This document shows positions 59,201 through 64,000 of a stretch of 64,000 nucleotides of DNA, in pieces. The stretch is from assembly GCF_021869535.1 (NCBI RefSeq), contig NW_026262690.1:93215995-93279994 (forward strand), read 5' to 3'. Numbering within the stretch: the first letter of the stretch is position 1; the number at the start of each line of letters is the position of its first letter. The stretch is from Mytilus californianus (taxonomy: Eukaryota; Mollusca; Bivalvia; Mytilida; Mytilidae). The notes under the pieces were generated by a model. It made no database searches. It saw nothing but the letters and a program-made list of their open reading frames with translations, and was not told the DNA's origin. A program made the position numbers and the translations under genes.

Positions 59201-62098
59201 CTATATTTGCAGGTCCAAAAACTATGTAAAAATGACCCAAAACTATATATTTTTCATGAAACACATAGAAAGGCTGTTTTCTGATGTCATGTGTAAATAA
59301 AAACTACTTGGATTTTATTTTTGAATTATTAACTCAACTTTAGGAAAAAACATAAATTGAAATCTTTAATTAAAGTTCAGAATTCAGTAAAAAGTTAGGC
59401 TAAATATATACGTTACTCCCTGTCCTTTAGAAATTATTGAGAAACTGATGTTCCAATTCCCTCAGGCAATGTTAATCAGAGGTTGATTTGGGTATTTCTT
59501 TTAGGTACCTTTTGGTCATATAAGCTCTTTAAGTAATTAGGTATTTAGACATCCTTGGTTTTCAAATTTTAAGTTTAAACTTTTCTGATGAATGTTAATG
59601 CAGAAAAGTGCTTCAACTTTAACTTTTTTTTCATTTTCCAAGAAAATGTACCCCAGTATAGCATGCATTTTTTATTGCCAAAATCTGGATGGAAAACTAA
59701 TATTAATCTCAAAACATACAGCAAATGATGTCCAAATATGCAACAACCAATGCTAAGGGGCAAAGGCTGGGCAATTTGAACCTCCACAAACTTATCAGAA
59801 GCAATTTCAGTAAAAAGACATGAACGAGAGAAATAAGGAGTGGGGTTCCCATATACATTAATGAAACAGGAACACACCAACAACAAAAACCCTAAGACAT
59901 CTACATTTTTCAGAATTGTATAATTTTTTTAATAGAAATTTTATTTTTTAGGTTACAAATTACCAGCTAAACGTAAGTATATACTAAATGTCAAGTGTTT
60001 CCCTGAACCAAGAGTCGTTATATATTTATTGGTATTTTGCGTGTTACTTTGAAGTTATCTAGAAATCGGTTAAGTTTCTGTCTATAGAAAATTAGAAATT
60101 ATATTATGTGATTGCTAAATATTCAACCAAAATTTGATTTATTCAAGTGCTTACCAAACTGTGGTACCTCCATGGGTTGCTTTCATTGTATGGTGTTAGA
60201 TGAAATTTAACTGTAAAATGGCAGTGAAAGGGTTCAGATCCTGGAAATGAGTATTATGATTTTAAAAGCATTTATTATTGATTCCAATTGAAACTAACTC
60301 ATTTTGTATGTTGTACTGTGGATAAAATACAAATACTGTGGATTTATTTATTTTTGTGAGTATCAATTTCATGGATTTGGGAAAACTTGCGTTTTCACGG
60401 ATATTTGATTTCGTGGTTTTGTCAAAGTCTGCATGCATTCCTATAGAAAACTTGTGATTCAGTGAACGTTTAAATTCATGGGGGGTTCCCCAGTAATCAC
60501 GAAATCAACGAAAATTGGTGTCCAATGATTAATAATGAATCCACAGTACTAAAAGATAAAAAAAAATTGTTTTCCAAAGTTACGATATCCAGTATAAAAT
60601 ATACTTTGTACTGCAGATTCAATTATTCTTCTTGAGTACTAATTTTTGTGGATTGAGCAAAAAATGTATTTTCTGGGATATTTGATAAGGTGGTATTCCC
60701 AAAGTCTGCATACAAGTCTATATAAAAATTTTTGCTTTCATAAACATTTAAATGCTAGTTCACCTTAACCAACGAAATCCACATGAATTAGTATCCTACA
60801 AATAATAATGAATCCACAATATTCCAAAAAAAATTAACCATCCCCAGAAAATCATTTTTTTTCTTCTTGACGAAAAGACAGATTTACTTTTTAGATGTAA
60901 TACACACCGTTGGTCCTATAGGAGAACAGAAGGAGATGTTAAAAGGTGCCTACGATAAGTGTCTGCAACTTGTTTACGAAAATGAATTAGTTTCTGTGGT
61001 ATGTATATAGCTATATTTAAGTTACTGTCTGTTGACACAATTTACCATTTCAGTGTCAAAGACATACTTGGTAATATTTTTGAAAACAATAACCAACACA
61101 TGTTGATTGGTTGTGTAGGTAAATGAAGTATCTTTGGTTAACTTGCTTGCTAGCTGAACCATGAAATCTTTATTAGCTAAGGTACTACCTTCCTATGGTC
61201 GGCATCAACAGTTGAGCAGAGAACAATCACCAGTAGGGACAGTATATAAACATTGTTAAACCAGTTTTGCAAGTCAGTAAAATATTGCAAATGCTTTTAA
61301 AACTATCTAAATACAATAAATCCTACTTGAGTAGAAATTTCCTTGTGCCTAGCAGCTAAGAATTATGATCCTTTCTAGACGGGTACTTTTTTTTCACAAG
61401 TAGCCCTCTTGACCCTGATACACAACCAAAAGCAAAGGAACAGCCCTTCTAGAATTTATATTTATATATACATTGCATAATGAACTTAATTCTTTTCGGT
61501 TGATCTGAATCAAAATTTGTTCAATCACAATTTTAAACACAAATATTTCAATGAAAAGTTTTAACAATTAAGAATTGTCTTTTTTAGGCTTTTCCTTGCA
61601 TATCAACAGGTATTTATGGTGAGTACCAGTGTTAACAGAGATAACTTTAATCAGTAATGTGTTTGCAATATATAGTTTCATCTATCCTTTTTTAAGCATT
61701 TTTGTGAAACAGGAAAAAAATAATTTGTGTTGCTTAGAAGCTTAAATATTTGTATGAAAATGTACCGAGTTAGATCCCTTAAGTTAAGTCCACCTCTTTA
61801 TAGAACAAATTTTTTTCCCCTTTTCTCATAGGAAAAAGTAAGTCTGAAACAGAATTTCAATTGAAGAAAGAAAAAATTATGGAATTTAAAGTCTATTTGA
61901 CTGTAAGCAAAGCCTAGACACAGGATCTGTTTTTCAATCATCCAAAACATTACTCTGTCAAAATATTGCTATTTCCTAAGTTGCTCTTAGTATTTAAAAA
62001 TTTAACTTTCAAATTTAGGTTATTCCAGTGAGAAAGCTGCTCCTGTGGCAATTGAAACTGTAAGAAAGTGGCTGGAAGATGAAGAAAAAGGAGAAAAG
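56287..62098 (+). CDS. MacroD-type macro-domain ADP-ribosyl hydrolase (MACROD1/MACROD2-like), 3' end beyond window
   Basis: Macro-domain enzymes of this type remove mono-ADP-ribose from proteins and deacetylate O-acetyl-ADP-ribose. Exons placed by hand: 56287-56421, 57626-57781, 58102-58197, 59952-59972, 60895-60998, 61588-61618 and 62019-62098. All introns are GT-AG and every junction keeps frame, giving 203 residues from the ATG at 56301. The N-terminal helix region [11 protein letters not shown] aligns with the segment before the macro domain of vertebrate MACROD2. Diagnostic motifs are VSLWRGDIT (64-72), AIVNAAN (78-84), [16 protein letters not shown] (87-102), AKITGGYKLPAKHVIHTVGP (120-139) and [11 protein letters not shown] (167-177). 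The active-site Asn84, Asp94 and His98 and the glycine-rich phosphate loop are intact. The final strand and helix (family motif IIFCVFL) are not found before 64000, so the last exon or exons must lie outside. The ATG at 56301 may be the true start, or an internal Met if an upstream exon joins at 56287; an in-frame stop lies at 56265. Confidence 0.92.
57905..58015 (-). repeat. Repeat A relic in intron 2 of the macro-domain gene
   Basis: TTATTGCCAACGAGTCAACT, ACCAAATGTCAAAGAACAGG, CCTTAAACAATGAGCAAAAC and CCATTGGTATAGC are diverged repeat A words just upstream of exon 3. Confidence 0.5.
58102..58197 (+). CDS. Macro-domain gene exon 3 (catalytic Asp/His exon)
   Basis: This 96-nt exon encodes residues 93-124, including [10 protein letters not shown] with the catalytic Asp94 and His98. 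The acceptor follows a T-rich tract (TTTTTTTTTTAACTTAG) and the donor is G|GTAAGT. The last 60 bases, together with the donor, are the founder copy of the tandem array that follows. Using this first donor yields an ordinary macro domain, so it is taken as the real exon end. Confidence 0.9.
58138..58602 (+). repeat. Seven-copy 66-bp tandem repeat of an exon end plus its 5' splice site
   Basis: Copies after the founder begin with ATGGAAGAATG at 58206, 58272, 58338, 58403, 58469 and 58535, so the period is 66 bp, once 65. Each repeats codons 106-124 of the macro-domain gene followed by GGTAAGTT, so seven candidate splice donors stand in a row. Copies 4 and 7 share the same 1-bp loss (AAACGGCC for AAACTGGCC), which suggests that blocks of three copies were themselves duplicated. 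Copies are nearly identical, so the array is young or kept uniform. Reading through stays open for the first copies, 22 residues per unit. Confidence 0.95.
59952..59972 (+). CDS. 21-nt microexon (exon 4) of the macro-domain gene
   Basis: The bases between a T-rich acceptor (TTATTTTTTAG) and a GTAAGT donor supply the split Gly125 and YKLPAK, which fills exactly the expected gap between AKITG of exon 3 and HVIHTVGP of exon 5. Its 21-nt length keeps frame whether it is included or skipped. Introns on either side are 1754 and 922 bp. Confidence 0.88.
60331..60549. mobile_element. Palindromic MITE, copy 1, in intron 4 of the macro-domain gene
   Basis: About 219 bp with inverted ends reading TACTGTGGATT on the left and the complement, AATCCACAGTA, on the right. 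The interior is self-complementary (TTTGATTTCGTGG facing ATCACGAAATCAACG). This is typical of a fold-back miniature inverted-repeat element with no coding capacity. Confidence 0.7.
60606..60822. mobile_element. Palindromic MITE, copy 2, in intron 4 of the macro-domain gene
   Basis: A diverged second member of the element at 60331-60549, in the same order (AAAGTCTGCAT in the middle of both) and ending in AATAATGAATCCACA. It lies only 56 bp from copy 1, in the same intron. Confidence 0.6.
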
Positions 62099-62784
62099 GT
62101 ACATTGCATTGGTTATCTATAAACACCTGATAAAATGAACCAAAGTCATTGAAAAGGATACAGTTTAAAACCAATATGGTTACTGTTTGGGTTTAGTTGG
62201 TTAGTACTTCGCTTTGTGTAAATATAAAGACCTAATGTATATTCAAACTCTGTTTACTATACTGACTAGAGACGTTATGCATACAATAAGCGTAATAATG
62301 ATATGATGTTACAATACTTTACTTAGTTACATTACAGTCTGAGCCGTTAACAATAAGTTGCATTAGTTGGTGTCTCTGTATTGCAGCTTATTCATAATAG
62401 TTACCATTAATATGAATAGAAAATACTGAAAATAATTTATTGCAAAATTATTTGACCAGAGAAGTCTGTCTCATTTTTAACTCCAAAGGTAGCTGTAGGC
62501 ATATCAAAATGGCTACCCAGTCTTGCGATAATTAAAGTATGATAATCGTACTCTGACTCAGAAATCAACCAATCAAAATGATGAATATGATGTTTCGAGC
62601 ACAAATTTTGTACTGAATAAAGTTTTATGACAGTAAACCCTGCCCTTCCTCCATCTGTCAGTAAGAGCCTTGCTGATGGAATATTGAGCTATGTGAGATC
62701 TATAAATAAACTATCATGTTCAGCTGTATTCAATCGGTGAAGTCATTGATACAAATCAGAATTAAAAAACTGAATGGGTCTATG

Positions 62785-63953
62785 AATACACATGGTTCAT
62801 CAATCTTTTATGAATATACATGCTTCATCAATCTTTAAAGACCCAAATGTTGCGAAACACCTGTCCTACCTCCATGAAAAATATGTTATTGCCCCTGCAG
62901 ATAAAACCCCAAACAACATCGTTTTTGTTTGTAGATCACATTACGGTACATAAACTGCTTGATAAAAGAATAAGGTATTGACAATTCACTTGGAAACTCA
63001 ACATATACCCTCACAACACTTACCAAGGAGGAAATCCTGGATAATTATAGGTCTGTTCTATGTTCCTTTGGAATTTCAACCAAAGATGAAGAACTGGATC
63101 TTCCTACACTGTATTGGATACCTTAATTACATAAGTGTCCTTACAAACAATGTTATATTGCTGGGTCTTTCAAGTGCTCAACGAAAACTCTGTCTAAATT
63201 ATTAACATCAATTTTATCAGCAATCAAAGCCGGGCTTCAAAGTTTTTGTGAAACCTACCTATTCTAGAGGTGACTGGAATCAGATGTGGATACTGAAAAT
63301 TCCAAAGATCTGATAGAGTACATAAATCTAAGACCCTTTCATCTTGCAATAGTATTAAAACATTTGACTTTTCAACACTTTACACAAGTATTCCTCATTC
63401 TTAACTAAAAGACAAATTGAAAGAGTTGGTCCTGCTTTGTTTCATAAAAAAGAATGGCCAACGTAGATACAAGTATCTTGTCTTAGGGAGGAATAAATCG
63501 TACTTTGTAATAAAATCACTCAAACAAAATTTTTTCTGAAAATGACATTATCAAGATGCTTAATTTCTTGATAGACAACATATTTGTTATGTTTGAAGGA
63601 CATGTTTTCAGCAAACAATCGGCATTCCCATGGGAACTATCTGCACCCCTCTTCTTGCCGACTTGTTCCTCTATTCATATGAGGCTGACTTCATACAGTA
63701 GCTTCTTAGGAAGAAAGAAAAGAAGTTAGCATTATCCTTTAACTTCACTTTCCACTAATAGATGATGTCCTCTCACTAATTAATTCAAAGTTTGGTGACT
63801 ATGTTGAATGCACCTATCGCACGAACTTGAGATAAAGGAAACAACAGATACAGTTAAGTCTGCCTCATATCTTGACTTACATCTAGAAATTGACAATGAG
63901 GGTAGATTGAAAACAAAACTTTACGACAAAAGACATGATTTTAGCTTCCCAAG
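62785..63953 (+). pseudogene. Penelope-like (PLE) reverse transcriptase relic
   Basis: Across several frames one can read RT landmarks in the right order: PADKTPNNIVFVC, TKEEILDNY, LYWIP, RYIAGS, KTFDFSTLYTSIPH, GIPMGT, LLADLFLYSYEADF, DDVLSL, LDLHLEIDNEG and the YDKR region. The F..IDD box supplies the catalytic aspartates. Numerous stops and frameshifts show it is dead. The N-terminal PADK...NN block is characteristic of PLE reverse transcriptases. It lies downstream of the last visible macro-domain exon, so probably in an intron of that gene. The C-terminal part after YDKR is missing (see the 3' tail entry). Confidence 0.85.
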
Positions 63954-64000
63954 TGATGTTGCTAAGTCTTTAGTTTTCTATGTTGTATTTTGTGTACTGT
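63953..64000 (+). repeat. PLE 3' tail (family D), cut by the window end
   Basis: The sequence GTTGCTAAGTCTTTAGTTTTC and what follows matches the family D tails at 44.5 and 25.3 kb in this window. It is joined directly to the RT core, so the RT C-terminus and most of the 3'UTR have been deleted between them. Confidence 0.7.

Overview
The window reads as nuclear DNA of a bivalve mollusc, most probably a mussel of the Mytilus group. It is AT-rich and gene-poor. Its one recognised conserved multi-exon gene has GT-AG introns, and it carries several dispersed repeat families whose look I associate with mussel genomes. The species assignment is inference. There is no prokaryotic, organellar or rRNA signature. 

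Two genes are well supported. (1) An intronless class A G-protein-coupled receptor of 412 aa on the minus strand at 35.05-36.29 kb, with complete seven-helix landmarks (GN, LxxxD, DRY, NPxxY). It sits alone in intergenic DNA. (2) A MacroD-type ADP-ribosyl hydrolase (MACROD1/MACROD2 relative) on the plus strand from about 56.29 kb to beyond the window end. Seven exons were placed by hand. All junctions keep frame and give 203 aa with the catalytic Asn, Asp and His of the macro domain; the last exon or exons lie outside. Its third exon is followed by a sevenfold 66-bp tandem repeat that copies the exon end together with its 5' splice site, and its fourth exon is a 21-nt microexon. 

Two weaker gene candidates go together. 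A 3.06-kb element with CACTG terminal inverted repeats (18.76-21.82 kb) holds a possible three-exon, 87-codon gene on the minus strand. Immediately outside its right end, an open, cysteine-bearing exon-like stretch begins at an AG formed by the element's own terminus. 

The rest is mostly decayed mobile DNA. 0-10.8 kb: repeat A, Penelope-like (PLE) reverse transcriptase relics (two of them head-to-tail at 5.9-7.7 kb) and their 3' tails. 10.8-16.2 kb: quiet intergenic DNA. 16.2-17.9 kb: repeat B, a LINE C-terminal relic and a PLE tail. 23.5-34.7 kb: repeats F, C and A with degraded PLE copies. 36-39.7 kb: quiet apart from one PLE relic. 39.7-40.9 kb: a 1.17-kb inverted-repeat element whose ends carry G/C tracts of 21-27 nt. 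42.4-48.4 kb: a PLE relic and three copies of repeat B. 49-52.5 kb: a long hairpin and a 1.5-kb inverted-repeat element nested in repeat A. 53.3 kb: a LINE relic. 60.3-60.8 kb: two palindromic MITEs inside an intron of the macro-domain gene. 62.8-64 kb: a PLE relic fused by deletion to its 3' tail, also downstream of the last visible exon of that gene.

Family names A-F are labels for this window only. Exon structures and repeat boundaries were read by eye, so edges are good to a few bases for splice sites and terminal inverted repeats, and to about 10-30 bases for degenerate repeats.
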